Assembly (NCBI RefSeq): GCF_003217295.1
Contig: NZ_QJTJ01000005.1
Coordinates: forward strand, 1 to 64,000
Direction: 5' to 3'
Length of the DNA: 64,000 nucleotides
DNA from: Ureibacillus chungkukjangi
GTDB taxonomy: Bacteria > Bacillota > Bacilli > Bacillales_A > Planococcaceae
Numbering within the stretch: the first letter of the stretch is position 1; every line of letters begins with the position of its first letter. Positions 36,179 through 45,685 of the stretch are shown in pieces. Below the pieces are notes generated by a model that saw nothing but the letters and a program-made list of their open reading frames with translations, did not search any database and had not been told where the DNA came from. Both the position numbers and the translations under genes were made by a program.

Positions 36179-37486
36179 ACCGCACTGAATTTAACAATAT
36201 TTGCAATTTTATTAGCTTTAACTGCATTTTTCGTGGCAACTGAGTTTGCCATTGTAAAAGTAAGACATTCAAGGATCGACCAATTAGTTGCTGAAGAGAG
36301 AAAAGGTGCTTTAGCTGCCAAGCATGTAACTACCCACTTGGATGAGTATTTATCTGCCTGTCAATTAGGAATTACTGTAACGGCATTAGGTATTGGTATG
36401 GTAGGAGAATCAACCTTTGAGTTTATCTTAGAGCCATTGTTTGGAATGTTTGGGATTGCATCAGAGCATATTCATTATTTCACTATTGCTGCTGCTTTTG
36501 TAATCGCTACATTCTTACACGTAGTTGTTGGGGAATTAGCACCCAAAACAGCTGCTATTCAAAAAGCTGAAACAATTACTCTTTCATTTGCAAAGCCAAT
36601 TATGATTTTCTATAAAATACTTTATCCTTTCATTTGGTTCTTAAATGGTGCAGCTCGTATTTTAGTTGGAATTTTCGGCATGAAGCCAGCTTCTGAGCAT
36701 GAGCTTTCACATACCGAAGAAGAACTCCGTTTGTTAATGACAGAGAGCTTTAAAAATGGTGAAATCAATCAAAACGAATTAAACTATGTAAATAATGTTT
36801 TTGAATTTGATGCTCGTATTGCTCGTGAGATAATGGTTCCAAGAACTGATATTATTGCTTTCGATAAAAAGGCAACTTATGATGAGGTTTTAACGACTAT
36901 TCAAGAAGAGCGTTATACTCGTTACCCTGTTTATGAAGAGGATCGAGATAATATTATTGGGTTCATTAATATTAAGGATTTTTTAACACAGGGAATGACC
37001 AATCGCATTACGGTAGAAAACTTTAATATCGAAAATTTCATTAATCCAGTGATTTATACAACTGAGGTTACACCGATTCAAGTACTTTTAACCAGGATGC
37101 AAAAAGAACGAACACATATCGCTATTTTGTTAGATGAATATGGAGGTACCTCTGGACTTGTTACAGTAGAGGATATATTAGAGGTATTAGTTGGTGAAAT
37201 TCGAGATGAATTTGACGATGATGAGATTCCTGAAATTCGTAAGGTAAATGATGGTCATTTTATTGTCTATTCAAAAATACTATTAGAAGAAGTAGCACGA
37301 TTCCTGAACATTGAAATGGATAATTCAGATGTCGATACACTCGGTGGGTGGTATTACTCGCAAGATATGGAGCTAAAGCAAGATTACATCATTGAACATG
37401 CTGGTTATACATTCTCTATACACGAGATAGATGGACTTCAGTTACGCTATATCGAAATTAAACAAAATTCAAACTTAACAGTATAA
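36176..37486 (+). CDS. CNNM/CorC (HlyC)-type hemolysin-family membrane protein
   Basis: 436 residues from TTG 36176, the first start after an in-frame stop at 36173. The N-terminal CNNM domain has three or four membrane segments (starting LTIFAILLALTAFFVATEFA; later IHYFTIAAAFVIATFLHVVV with GELAPKTAA). Two CBS domains (~205-330) include MVPRTDIIAFDK and RTHIAILLDEYGGTSGLVT. The C-terminal CorC/HlyC domain ends LQLRYIEIKQ. The family is linked to Mg2+ or other cation export. Translation start context is unusual (see the hairpin). Confidence 0.88.
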   Translation: MTALNLTIFAILLALTAFFVATEFAIVKVRHSRIDQLVAEERKGALAAKHVTTHLDEYLSACQLGITVTALGIGMVGESTFEFILEPLFGMFGIASEHIHYFTIAAAFVIATFLHVVVGELAPKTAAIQKAETITLSFAKPIMIFYKILYPFIWFLNGAARILVGIFGMKPASEHELSHTEEELRLLMTESFKNGEINQNELNYVNNVFEFDARIAREIMVPRTDIIAFDKKATYDEVLTTIQEERYTRYPVYEEDRDNIIGFINIKDFLTQGMTNRITVENFNIENFINPVIYTTEVTPIQVLLTRMQKERTHIAILLDEYGGTSGLVTVEDILEVLVGEIRDEFDDDEIPEIRKVNDGHFIVYSKILLEEVARFLNIEMDNSDVDTLGGWYYSQDMELKQDYIIEHAGYTFSIHEIDGLQLRYIEIKQNSNLTV

Positions 37487-37498
37487 ACCTTTATTCGA

Positions 37499-37530
37499 CC
37501 TCTTTTGTCTTATTGAGACTAAAGAGGTTT
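37499..37530 (+). terminator. Terminator after the CorC-like gene
   Basis: CCTCTTTTGTCT / AGACTAAAGAGG arms followed by TTTTA. Confidence 0.65.
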
Positions 37531-37600
37531 TATCTTTAGGCTTTTTTATTATTATTTGGACGCGGATGGGACTGTGTATATTATCTAGAGGGGGAATATT

Positions 37601-38017
37601 TTGAAGAAGCTCTTTAATCTTTTGTTCCTATGTTTGCTGGGAACGATGCTTGTGGCATGCTCAAATGATGAAAATTTCTTGATAAGAATAGATGTCCAAC
37701 GCGTAGCAAGTGATGATTCTTTAGAGGATGAGGATATGATTCTTGATCTTATTACGTTAGATTCTATTAAAAGTCTACTAGAAGAAGTTAAATGGGAGCC
37801 AGAAGAAGAACCAGAGGATGCTGGTTCTGAGGATTTAATTGCCACTTTGTTTTATGCAGATGAAAAGGATAAGCCAGACGAGCTTTATCTATATAGAATT
37901 TGGTATAACTTTGACGATACAATCACTATAATCAGTAACAATGAAGAAGAGGGCTACGGCAAATTGGATGAGGAATATGCAGACAAATTAAAAAGTCTAT
38001 TGGAAAGTGAATTGTGA
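37601..38017 (+). CDS. Acidic hypothetical lipoprotein
   Basis: 138 residues from TTG 37601, preceded by GAGGGGGA. Lipobox MLVAC (Cys20). The mature part is strongly acidic (LEDEDMILD, EEEPEDAGSEDL) with alternating strands and ends in a helix (EYADKLKSLLESEL). No family is recognised. It is probably a surface lipoprotein. Confidence 0.7.
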   Translation: MKKLFNLLFLCLLGTMLVACSNDENFLIRIDVQRVASDDSLEDEDMILDLITLDSIKSLLEEVKWEPEEEPEDAGSEDLIATLFYADEKDKPDELYLYRIWYNFDDTITIISNNEEEGYGKLDEEYADKLKSLLESEL

Positions 38018-38027
38018 AGTTCACTTT

Positions 38028-38062
38028 AAAAGAGGTGTTTCCTAAATGGGACACCTCTTTTA
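38028..38062 (+). terminator. Terminator after the acidic lipoprotein gene
   Basis: AAAGAGGTGT / ACACCTCTTT arms followed by TAATTT. Confidence 0.75.
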
Positions 38063-38257
38063 ATTTAGGTTGAATAATTCGTTACCTTTATTTGGTTCTT
38101 TAATGCAATTTATCCCCATCATTTTCATAAACTTATTTTGGCCATTTTAACCCACCTATTAGGTACTTTATGGATATGGACTAGCATATATTGGGGCAAA
38201 TATAGTTGGAAAATTGAATTATAGATTTTCTAACTTATTATATAGGTAGGTGGCTGA

Positions 38258-38644
38258 ATGAAAAAATTATCCATCAATGAAGGATTATTGTTAACGGATA
38301 TGGAAATCCAATACAAAGGGAGAAATTTACATTTAACTCGTGTGTTGATTGATACTGGTTCATCGAGCTCTATAATTTCATCAGAGATAGCTGAAATGAT
38401 TGGGATTTTTCCAGAAGCAGAGGATCCAATTTATCGAGTGTATGGAATTGGCGGCTCTGAAATTGTCTATTCTAAAATACTTGATTCCATTCATATCGGC
38501 CAAATGAAGGCAGAGCAAATTGAGATGGAAATTGGTGAGATGGATTATGATTTTCAGTTAGACGGGATAATAGGTTTAAATTTGCTAATGCGTATGAAAG
38601 CATTGATCAATATTGAAAAACTTTTAATACAAAGTGAGAGTTAG
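38258..38644 (+). CDS. Retropepsin-like aspartic protease family protein
   Basis: 128 residues, ATG after TAGGTGG. VLIDTGSSSSIIS holds the catalytic DTGS (residues 32-35), followed by a flap-like YGIGGSE and the LDGIIGLNLLMRMKALIN ending that closes a single-lobe aspartic protease domain. There is no signal peptide, so it should be cytoplasmic and act as a dimer like retroviral proteases. The substrate is unknown. It is 30 bases upstream of an alpha/beta hydrolase gene in the same direction, so they may be cotranscribed. Confidence 0.8.
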   Translation: MKKLSINEGLLLTDMEIQYKGRNLHLTRVLIDTGSSSSIISSEIAEMIGIFPEAEDPIYRVYGIGGSEIVYSKILDSIHIGQMKAEQIEMEIGEMDYDFQLDGIIGLNLLMRMKALINIEKLLIQSES

Positions 38645-38678
38645 ATTCTTCCTTACCAAATAAACCCTTGGAGTAGTG

Positions 38679-39536
38679 ATGAAAATGTGGACTCAAAAAA
38701 TTATTGAAACAAAAAGAGGATCATTTGAATACTTTGAAAAAGGTGAAGGGGAGCCTTTAGCTGTTACACATTTATATAGTGAATATAGCCAATTAGGTAA
38801 TACCTTCGCGAATCCTTTCACTAAGCACTACAAAGTCTATTTAATCAATCTTCGCGGGGCAGGTAATTCAGCCGCTGCAGCTAGTGAGAATCAATTCAGT
38901 ATGGGAGAAGCTGTACTAGATTTAGAGGCAATTAGAGAAGCGTTAAATTATGATGAGTGGGGTTTTGCAGGCCATTCTGCTGGAGGGATGCTTGCTTTAA
39001 AATATGTAATTAGCTTTCCACAAGCTTTAACTAAAATAATAGCTGGTGGGGCGGCAGCTAGTTACGAGTATGCGAATGACCCGGATAGTATTTATTGCTC
39101 TCTAAATCCTAATTTTACTCGTATTCTAGAAATTATGGATGCCCTAAATAACCCGAATACACCGATAGAGGAACGTCGGAAATTAGGCTATGAGTGGGCA
39201 TTAATGTCTTATGTTAGTGAAGAAAAGCTACAGGAATCCTTAAAGGTTCCAAATAGTGGTAAAACGGTTGGTCCGCGTTTAGATTATTTTAGAAAGATTG
39301 AATACTCGAATTTTGACGTACGGGAGCAATTAAAATCCGTTTCAATACCAAGCTACATATATGCGGGGAAGTTTGATGCACAATGCCCTATGAAATTCGG
39401 TGAAGAGATTGCAAGTTTAATACCGAATGCACACTTTACTTTATTCGAGGAAAGCAATCACTCACCGTATTCTGAGGAAGAAGATAGGTTTGAGGAATTC
39501 GTAAACAGTACCATGACAGTAGCAAGTCCATCTTAG
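38679..39536 (+). CDS. Alpha/beta hydrolase (proline iminopeptidase-like)
   Basis: About 285 residues; GTG 38676 overlaps the frame, but ATG 38679 after TTGGAG is preferred. INLRGAGNSAAA is the dipeptide/oxyanion-side block, GFAGHSAGGMLALKY carries the nucleophile Ser, YIYAGKFDAQCP the acid, and ESNHSPYSEE the catalytic His. The HLYSEY segment replaces the usual HGGPG oxyanion motif of true iminopeptidases, so a peptidase role is uncertain. Confidence 0.82.
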   Translation: MKMWTQKIIETKRGSFEYFEKGEGEPLAVTHLYSEYSQLGNTFANPFTKHYKVYLINLRGAGNSAAAASENQFSMGEAVLDLEAIREALNYDEWGFAGHSAGGMLALKYVISFPQALTKIIAGGAAASYEYANDPDSIYCSLNPNFTRILEIMDALNNPNTPIEERRKLGYEWALMSYVSEEKLQESLKVPNSGKTVGPRLDYFRKIEYSNFDVREQLKSVSIPSYIYAGKFDAQCPMKFGEEIASLIPNAHFTLFEESNHSPYSEEEDRFEEFVNSTMTVASPS

Positions 39537-39553
39537 GATGGGCTTTCTTTTTT
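39524..39553 (+). terminator. Terminator overlapping the hydrolase stop codon
   Basis: AAGTCCATC / GATGGGCTT arms around TTAG (one G-T pair), followed by TCTTTTTT. The TAG stop lies in the loop. Confidence 0.7.
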
Positions 39554-39635
39554 GACGTGATGAAAAAGGATTTTTAAAATAAGATGTCGAATAAAGTATT
39601 ATTACTATCTATACACTAAAGGAGTGGCATTCACT

Positions 39636-40310
39636 ATGGAATTTATTCGGATTACTAACATAAATGACCCTTTATTTGCAAAATTGCATACGCTTTTAGG
39701 AGAGATCTTCCCTCCAGAAGAAGTATTAGAATTTGACCTATGGAAGGAACCGTTAGAGGATCCAAGTATCCGTGTTTTTGTTGCGGTTCACGAAGGAGAA
39801 GTTGTGGGTGCTACAGAATACCGCTATTACCCAGGTTGGTCAATTGCCATGACTGATTTTACGATTATTGGTAAGCCTGGTCAATCTATCGGGCGTTTTT
39901 TAGCACAGGAGCGACAAAAGGATTTAAACCGATTAGCTGAGGAAAATGGCGAAGTTTTAAAGGGTGGATTTGCCGAAATTTATAATCCTTATATGATGAA
40001 GGAGGAATTTGATTTTGGTGGCGTGATGCCAATGAATCCTTATGTTCGTCGTGAGGTTTTATCGCATCTAGGCTACAAAAAAATCGATTTCTCATATGTT
40101 CACCCATCGTGGAAAAATGATGGAGAAGCTGTATCGGGATTAGATTTTTGCTTTATGCCAACAGATGGAGCTTTAAGTGAAATTCAAGCTTCATTAGTTA
40201 TTGATTTTTTGAAAAATTACTACTCAGTTTTATCAAATAAACCAAAGCAATGGTTGGAGATGATTGAGAATTTAGAGGCACAAGAGACATTGAGGCTCTT
40301 ACCTCTATAG
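39636..40310 (+). CDS. GNAT-like acetyltransferase domain protein
   Basis: About 224 residues from ATG 39636 (MEFIRITNIND), with GGAG 11 bases upstream; the GTG at 39624 overlaps that site. VFVAVHEGEVVGATEYRYY looks like the central GNAT strands, and GQSIGRFLAQERQ occupies the acetyl-CoA loop position. The C-terminal half (RREVLSHLGYKKIDFSYVHP) is consistent with the fold. The substrate is not predictable. Confidence 0.65.
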   Translation: MEFIRITNINDPLFAKLHTLLGEIFPPEEVLEFDLWKEPLEDPSIRVFVAVHEGEVVGATEYRYYPGWSIAMTDFTIIGKPGQSIGRFLAQERQKDLNRLAEENGEVLKGGFAEIYNPYMMKEEFDFGGVMPMNPYVRREVLSHLGYKKIDFSYVHPSWKNDGEAVSGLDFCFMPTDGALSEIQASLVIDFLKNYYSVLSNKPKQWLEMIENLEAQETLRLLPL

Positions 40311-40341
40311 GCTTTAACTTCTTATAAAGTTTAATAGTGCA

Positions 40342-40380
40342 GTGGGGAATTCTATGCATAATAGAAATCCCCCACTTTTT
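40342..40380 (+). terminator. Rho-independent terminator
   Basis: GTGGGGAATTCTAT / ATAGAAATCCCCCAC arms with one bulge, followed by a run of T. Confidence 0.75.
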
Positions 40381-40604
40381 TTATGAAAAAATATTTTACT
40401 TTCCCCTGAAAATATAAAAGCCTCAATTCCCTTTTATGAAGCGGACAGAGCGATTTAGCAGCATACGAACAAAATTCCTTAATAATTTGTCAGAATTTAT
40501 CGATATTTAAGACTAGTATGTTAATGAAAAAAGTGTAATATTAATCTATAGAAAGTTTATTAGAAAAATTTTTTAATTTTTAAGTTTAATGGGGGCTATA
40601 AACA

Positions 40605-41669
40605 ATGTTTGACATCAAAACAGAACTAACAACAAATCCAAAAGAAAAACCAGCTCCGGAAGAGTTAGGTTTCGGTCATTTTTTCTCTGACCATATGTTT
40701 ATCCTTGACTACACTGATGGAGTGGGGTGGCATGATCCTCGTATCGTACCCTATCAACCGATTTCTCTAGATCCTTCTGCAATGATTTTCCATTATGGTC
40801 AATCTGTTTTCGAGGGCTTAAAGGCTTATGTTACTGTGGATAATGACGCTTTATTATTCCGTGCAGACCAAAACTTTAAACGTTTAAATAGATCTAATGA
40901 ACGTCTTTGTATACCAGCAATTGATGAAGAGCTAGCATTAGAGGGCTTAAAGCAATTAGTTACAGTAGATCGTGATTGGATTCCAAATAATCCAGGGACT
41001 TCACTGTATATTCGACCTTTCATTATTGCTACAGAACCAAACTTAGGTGTACATCCTTCTAAAAAATATCATTTTATAATTATAATGTCTCCATCTGGTT
41101 CATACTATAAGGAAGGTATTAATCCGGTGAAAATTTTGGTTGAAGAACAATTTGTCCGTGCCGTAAAGGGAGGAACTGGAGAGGCGAAAACTGGCGGAAA
41201 CTATGCCAGCGCCTTAAAGGGACAAGAAATTGCGAGTCGTGAAGGTTATGCTCAAACTTTATGGTTAGACGGTAAGGAAAATAAATATATTGAAGAAGTT
41301 GGAAGTATGAATATCTTCTTTAAAATTAATGGTATTGTGATCACACCGGCTTTAAATGGCAGTATTTTGCCTGGCATAACTCGTGATTCCATGATTCAGG
41401 TGTTGAAATTCAAGGGTATTCCAGTTGAAGAAAGACAAATTTCGATCGATGAAGTGGTAGAAGCTCATCAAAATGGAACACTTGAAGAAGTGTTCGGTAC
41501 TGGGACAGCTGCAGTAATTTCTCCAGTTGGAGAGTTAAAATATTTAGATGACAAAATGAGTATTAACAAAGGTGAAATCGGTGAAATTTCACAAATGCTT
41601 TATGACACATTAACAGGTCTTCAATACGGTTCCATTGACGATACCTTTGGGTGGACAATTAGATTATAG
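40605..41669 (+). CDS. ilvE: Branched-chain amino acid aminotransferase
   Basis: 354 residues, GGGGG upstream. It is a PLP enzyme interconverting Leu, Ile and Val with their keto acids. MIFHYGQSVFEGLKAY, LFRADQNFKRLNRSNERL and YIRPFIIATEPNLGV are fold-type IV family blocks. GEAKTGGNYASALKGQ carries the PLP lysine, and EEVGSMNIFFKING and FGTGTAAVISPVGEL follow. The length matches the longer eukaryote/Bacillus-type enzymes (YbgE/YwaA). It is monocistronic with a terminator at 41679. Confidence 0.95.
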   Translation: MFDIKTELTTNPKEKPAPEELGFGHFFSDHMFILDYTDGVGWHDPRIVPYQPISLDPSAMIFHYGQSVFEGLKAYVTVDNDALLFRADQNFKRLNRSNERLCIPAIDEELALEGLKQLVTVDRDWIPNNPGTSLYIRPFIIATEPNLGVHPSKKYHFIIIMSPSGSYYKEGINPVKILVEEQFVRAVKGGTGEAKTGGNYASALKGQEIASREGYAQTLWLDGKENKYIEEVGSMNIFFKINGIVITPALNGSILPGITRDSMIQVLKFKGIPVEERQISIDEVVEAHQNGTLEEVFGTGTAAVISPVGELKYLDDKMSINKGEIGEISQMLYDTLTGLQYGSIDDTFGWTIRL

Positions 41670-41678
41670 ATATTTGCT

Positions 41679-41713
41679 AAAACGCGGTCAGCTCTTTTGC
41701 TGGTTGCGTTTTT
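41679..41713 (+). terminator. Terminator after ilvE
   Basis: AAAACGCGGTCAGC / GCTGGTTGCGTTTT arms with G-T pairs, followed by TTATT. Confidence 0.7.
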
Positions 41714-41819
41714 TATTGTTGCTGAATACGTTTTTAACTTCTTTTTAAACAATTACAGAATATGAATTCTGACAACGGTCAAACTAACAAAGATTAAATT
41801 AGGAGAGGAGTGTTATACC

Positions 41820-41969
41820 ATGAAGGAGCATAAGCAGCCACATGAGCAGTTAACAGTACAAGACAATCAACTAACTGCAACACAAGAAGTTCTATACCAT
41901 GATGAATTTAAACGTGCAGATAGTGCAACAAAACGAGATAATCAAAATAAACAAAAAAAGAATATGTAA
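41820..41969 (+). CDS. Small hydrophilic protein, YfhE-like
   Basis: 49 residues starting MKEHKQPHEQLTVQDNQLTA, ATG after GAGAGGAG. The central TATQEVLYHDEFKRAD resembles the short conserved stretch of YfhE-type proteins of Bacillales. It is highly charged with a lysine/asparagine-rich tail and no membrane segment. The function is unknown. It has a clear ribosome binding site and its own terminator, so it is very likely a real gene. Confidence 0.65.
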   Translation: MKEHKQPHEQLTVQDNQLTATQEVLYHDEFKRADSATKRDNQNKQKKNM

Positions 41970-41976
41970 CAAATCG

Positions 41977-42005
41977 CCCCAAGGCAGGTAGCTGCTTTGG
42001 GGTTT
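41977..42005 (+). terminator. Terminator after the YfhE-like gene
   Basis: CCCCAAGGCAG / CTGCTTTGGGG arms around GTAG (one G-T pair), followed by TTT. Confidence 0.8.
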
Positions 42006-42174
42006 ATAATTTCCCTTTACTTTTATACATATTAACCTTCACATACGAGACAGTAATAGATTGCAAGTAATAATGTCTAATAGAAATCCATATAATAGTA
42101 TTAGCTTTTTAACATGAATTATTAGTTTGTAAAATTAGGCATAAATAGAAAAAATATTTCTAGGGGGAGTAGGA

Positions 42175-42945
42175 ATGGATTTACAAAGCAAAATAGCTAT
42201 CGTTACTGGTGGTGCATCTGGATTAGGTCTTGCTACAGTGCGCAATCTTCATCAAAAGGGTGTTAAGGTTACTATTTTTGATATTAATGAGGTAAGAGCG
42301 AAAGAAATTGTGGAAGAGCTAGGAGATAATGTTGCTTTCGCCTCTGTAAATGTAGCTGATGAGGCATCGGTAAAGGCTGGAATCGAGCAAACAGTGCAGC
42401 AATTTGGAGGTCTTCATATTTGTGTGAATTGCGCGGGGATTGCTCCTCCTGCTAAAACAATTGGTAAAAAAGGGATTCACTCATTAGAGCATTTTAAAAA
42501 AGTAATAGATATTAACTTAATCGGTACCTTTAATGTAATTCGATTAGCTGCTGAACAAATGGCAAAGAATGAGTCAATTACAGAAGATGGAGAAAGAGGA
42601 AGTATAGTGAATACAGCTTCCGTTGCTGCTTTTGATGGGCAAATGGGTCAAGCAGCATATGGTGCAAGTAAAGCTGGAGTAGCAGGAATGACTTTGCCAA
42701 TAGCTAGAGATTTATCTGAATTTGGCATTCGCATCAATACTATTGCTCCTGGGCTTTTCCATACACCAATGGCGGCGGGTCTATCTGAAAAAATAGTAGA
42801 AAAATTAGGCAGTATGGTAGAGTTCCCCAAACGGCTTGGAAAAGCGGAGGAATATGCTGAGTTAGTTCAATTTTTATTAGAAAATAATTATATTAATGGG
42901 GAAGTGATTCGATTAGATGGCGGGATTCGAATGGCTCCACGTTGA
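42175..42945 (+). CDS. SDR, 3-hydroxyacyl-CoA dehydrogenase type 2-like
   Basis: 256 residues after AGGGGGAG. The NAD motif [42 protein letters not shown] (catalytic Ser, Tyr and Lys) and [13 protein letters not shown] match the HSD17B10-like subgroup that oxidises 3-hydroxyacyl-CoA. It lies 67 bases upstream of a thiolase in the same direction. Together they would carry out the last two steps of beta-oxidation or branched-chain acyl-CoA degradation. Confidence 0.85.
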   Translation: MDLQSKIAIVTGGASGLGLATVRNLHQKGVKVTIFDINEVRAKEIVEELGDNVAFASVNVADEASVKAGIEQTVQQFGGLHICVNCAGIAPPAKTIGKKGIHSLEHFKKVIDINLIGTFNVIRLAAEQMAKNESITEDGERGSIVNTASVAAFDGQMGQAAYGASKAGVAGMTLPIARDLSEFGIRINTIAPGLFHTPMAAGLSEKIVEKLGSMVEFPKRLGKAEEYAELVQFLLENNYINGEVIRLDGGIRMAPR

Positions 42946-43012
42946 TTGAAAATTGGAGGGGTGTCACCAATATACAATATAAGGCAAGAACCAAAGGGGG
43001 ATTTTTAGGGAA

Positions 43013-44164
43013 ATGAGAGAGGTCGTAATTGTAGAGGGTGTCAGAACAGCTGTGGGTAGACGAAAGGGAGCGCTCTCGGGCATTCGTGCAGATGAGCTGG
43101 CTGCAGTGGTTCTAGATGAAGTCGTAAAACGTGCGGGTGTAAATAAAGGGGATGTCGAAGATGTAATTTTAGGCTGTGTGACTCAAATTGGGGAGCAAGG
43201 TTTAAATATTGCAAGAGCTTCTTTGTTAATAGCAGGCTTCCCAATACATGTACCTGGTGTAACGATTGATCGACAATGTGGTTCCAGTCAGCAAGCAGTA
43301 CACTTCGCAGCACAGGCCATAGCGTCAGGGGATATGGAAATTGTAATAGCTGGTGGAGTTGAAAGTATGACACGTGTACCTATGTTTTCAAATAGCTTAG
43401 GTGTAGAACCAAGCTCAAAGCTAACTGACAAGTATTTGATTGTAAATCAAGGAATCTCATCAGAGTTGATGGTCAAAGATTATGGATTTAAGCGAGAACA
43501 GCTTGACGAATATTCTGCAAATAGTCATTTAAAAGCACTAGCTGCCATTAAAGAGGGAAGATTTGAGAAGGAAATAGTTCCTGTACAAATACAACAGGAG
43601 GACGGAACAACAAAGCATTTTTCAGTAGATGAAGGACCTCGTGAAGGTTCCACTGTTGAAGTACTTAGTCAGCTAAAAACAGTATTTTATGAAGATGGTG
43701 TCATTACTGCAGGTAATGCTAGCCAAATTAGTGATGGAGCATCAGCTGTTCTTTTAATGTCACGTGAAAAGGCGGACCAATTAGGAATTAAACCAAAGGC
43801 ACGTATAATTGCTCGTAGTGTTGTTGGTTCTGATCCGACTTTAATGTTAACAGGTCCAGTTGAAGCCTCGAGAAGAGTTTTGGAAAAAGCGAATTTATCT
43901 ATTAATGATATGGACACATATGAGATTAATGAAGCGTTTGCTCAAGTACCTCTAGCTTGGTTAGAGGAGTTAGAAGCTAATCCTGAAAAACTAAATCCAG
44001 ACGGAGGGGCAATCGCACTTGGTCATCCATTAGGCGCAACTGGAACGAAACTTTTGGTTACTCTTATGAATCGACTAGAGCGTACAAACCAACGTTATGG
44101 TTTATTAGCAATTTGTGAGGGGATGGGGATGGCAAACGCAACCATTATCGAGAGGCTGACATAA
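43013..44164 (+). CDS. Thiolase (acetyl-CoA C-acyltransferase)
   Basis: 383 residues. VEGVRTAVGRRKGALSGIRA opens the protein. The catalytic nucleophile is C89 in IDRQCGSSQQAVHFAAQAI, H338 lies in GGAIALGHPLGATG and C368 in CEGMGMA. NEAFAQVPLAWLE is the other signature. It cleaves 3-ketoacyl-CoA, or forms it in reverse, and forms a two-gene unit with the SDR. It may be FadA-like or a PhaA-like biosynthetic enzyme; chain-length preference is not readable. Confidence 0.93.
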   Translation: MREVVIVEGVRTAVGRRKGALSGIRADELAAVVLDEVVKRAGVNKGDVEDVILGCVTQIGEQGLNIARASLLIAGFPIHVPGVTIDRQCGSSQQAVHFAAQAIASGDMEIVIAGGVESMTRVPMFSNSLGVEPSSKLTDKYLIVNQGISSELMVKDYGFKREQLDEYSANSHLKALAAIKEGRFEKEIVPVQIQQEDGTTKHFSVDEGPREGSTVEVLSQLKTVFYEDGVITAGNASQISDGASAVLLMSREKADQLGIKPKARIIARSVVGSDPTLMLTGPVEASRRVLEKANLSINDMDTYEINEAFAQVPLAWLEELEANPEKLNPDGGAIALGHPLGATGTKLLVTLMNRLERTNQRYGLLAICEGMGMANATIIERLT

Positions 44165-44248
44165 AAATTCATATCCAATTGTAACTATTTCAATTCCATT
44201 AACTACCAATCTGGTACTTGATGTTCTATAATGAACTAACAAGTAAAA

Positions 44249-44935
44249 ATGAAAGCGAGAACTATTAAATTGAGTAATCACGATAAATACCTACTGAAAA
44301 ACTTTTCAATTGGGTTACCGAAAATCATGACTTATGAAAATGAAAAACAAGTAGAAACGGCCATTTGTAAGGAAGCAGTTATTGAAGCATTTCTAACAAA
44401 GAATGGTTTTGTTGGGGATGGTGTTGCGGATTTAAAGAACCATGGGGGACCTGACCGTGCTGTTTGTGTCTATCCATTTGAACATTACGCACTATGGGAA
44501 AAGGAATTTGGTATTACATTGCCAAAATCAACCTTTGGAGAGAATATTACAGTGACAAATATGCTTGAGGCAGATGTATGTATTGGAGATATATACAAGC
44601 TTGGAGATGCAGTAATTCAAATTACACAAGGTCGTGTTCCCTGCAGCACGATCAATAAAAGAGTCGGGCTTCCATTAATAATGAAAAGGATGGTGGAGAC
44701 TGGTTTTACAGGGTACCTTTGTCGTGTATTAGAAGAAGGAAATGTGTGTGCGGATTCAAAAATTACCTTAATAGAAAAACATCCAAAAGCTATTTCAGTT
44801 CTTTTTGGCAACGAAGTTTATTTCAGAAGAGCAAAGGATGCTGAAGCTATGAAAACTCTTCTATCCGTGGAAGAGCTTGCAGGAGAATGGAAGGGGTATA
44901 TGACGAATAGATTAGCAAAACTAGCCTCATCCTAA
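44249..44935 (+). CDS. MOSC domain protein (YflK/YiiM-like)
   Basis: 228 residues. FVGDGVADLKNHGGPDRAVCVYPFEHYALWE is split across residues ~52-83 and is diagnostic of MOSC-only proteins, with FGENITVTN, ADVCIGDIYKLGDAV and the conserved Cys in GRVPCSTINKRVG. These bind a molybdenum cofactor sulfur centre and reduce N-hydroxylated compounds in related enzymes. The ATG 44249 has no good ribosome binding site; the real start may be the TTG at 44269 or elsewhere. Confidence 0.88.
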   Translation: MKARTIKLSNHDKYLLKNFSIGLPKIMTYENEKQVETAICKEAVIEAFLTKNGFVGDGVADLKNHGGPDRAVCVYPFEHYALWEKEFGITLPKSTFGENITVTNMLEADVCIGDIYKLGDAVIQITQGRVPCSTINKRVGLPLIMKRMVETGFTGYLCRVLEEGNVCADSKITLIEKHPKAISVLFGNEVYFRRAKDAEAMKTLLSVEELAGEWKGYMTNRLAKLASS

Positions 44936-44944
44936 AAAAATGCG

Positions 44945-44972
44945 TACTCAGTTCAGCTAATTGAACTGAGTA
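44945..44972 (+). terminator. Terminator after the MOSC gene
   Basis: ACTCAGTTCA / TGAACTGAGT arms around GCTAAT, followed by ATTAT. Confidence 0.65.
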
Positions 44973-45137
44973 TTATAATGTGCTGATTAGTAAAAAAGTA
45001 ATATTTTTACAAACTCCAATAAAAAATTCGGAAAATCTGTAACTTTCTTGTCGTTTTTATAGTCTATATTATGAGAGCAATTTACATAAAAATTTTGGAC
45101 ATATGAAAAGTTAGCTAAAACGTTTTGAGGTGATAAA

Positions 45138-45593
45138 ATGGATAGGGATTTTATAATCCGAATTATTTCAGAAAATTTCAAGAATTTGAGAAGAGAAAGT
45201 CACTATACACAGGATAAGATGGCAGAAATAGTAGGGGTCTCCAAAAAAACAATCATCCAAATTGAAAAAGGAAGAGGGCTAGCAGATTGGACAACATGCA
45301 TTGCAATTTGCGCTATATTCCGTGAAAGTGACATACTACATAAAATTTTCGGTGGGGATCCTTTAGAGGTAATTGAAATTACTGTTCAAGATGTGAATAT
45401 CAGACCGCAGGAAAAAACGATGGGCGGACATATCATGTGGAAGAACATAACTGAATATAAAGGCTTTAAGCTTCAAAGAAATGTAATAAGTAAGCATTTT
45501 CGAATTTTAGATGAAGAAAATTATCGCTTAATCAGTACTTTTAATGAAGATGTGGCACATGAGATGTGGCAAGATATTCAAAAGACAATTTAA
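45138..45593 (+). CDS. XRE-family regulator with a C-terminal extension
   Basis: 151 residues, GAGGTG upstream of the ATG. N-terminal helix-turn-helix: FKNLRRESHYTQDKMAEI, VGVSKKTIIQIEKGRG (~14-50). The ~85-residue C-terminal part (MWKNITEYKGFKLQRNVISK and a FRILDEENYRLISTF strand pair) is unlike common sensor domains and is not recognised. The gene stands alone. Confidence 0.78.
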   Translation: MDRDFIIRIISENFKNLRRESHYTQDKMAEIVGVSKKTIIQIEKGRGLADWTTCIAICAIFRESDILHKIFGGDPLEVIEITVQDVNIRPQEKTMGGHIMWKNITEYKGFKLQRNVISKHFRILDEENYRLISTFNEDVAHEMWQDIQKTI

Positions 45594-45620
45594 TGATTAA
45601 GCTAATGCTTATAGATTGAA

Positions 45621-45650
45621 GAAGTTTTGCAAGATTGGTTACAAAACTTC
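45621..45650. terminator. Terminator after the XRE gene
   Basis: GAAGTTTTG / CAAAACTTC arms followed by TTTG; it lies between convergent genes. Confidence 0.65.
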
Positions 45651-45685
45651 TTTGTATATCTATTAAATCAAATCATCAGGGAATA

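Noticed and set aside
38063-38257. Possible degraded small membrane protein between two genes
   Set aside because: Pieces such as GLAYIGANIVGKLNYRF look protein-like, but stops occur in all frames and no family can be named.
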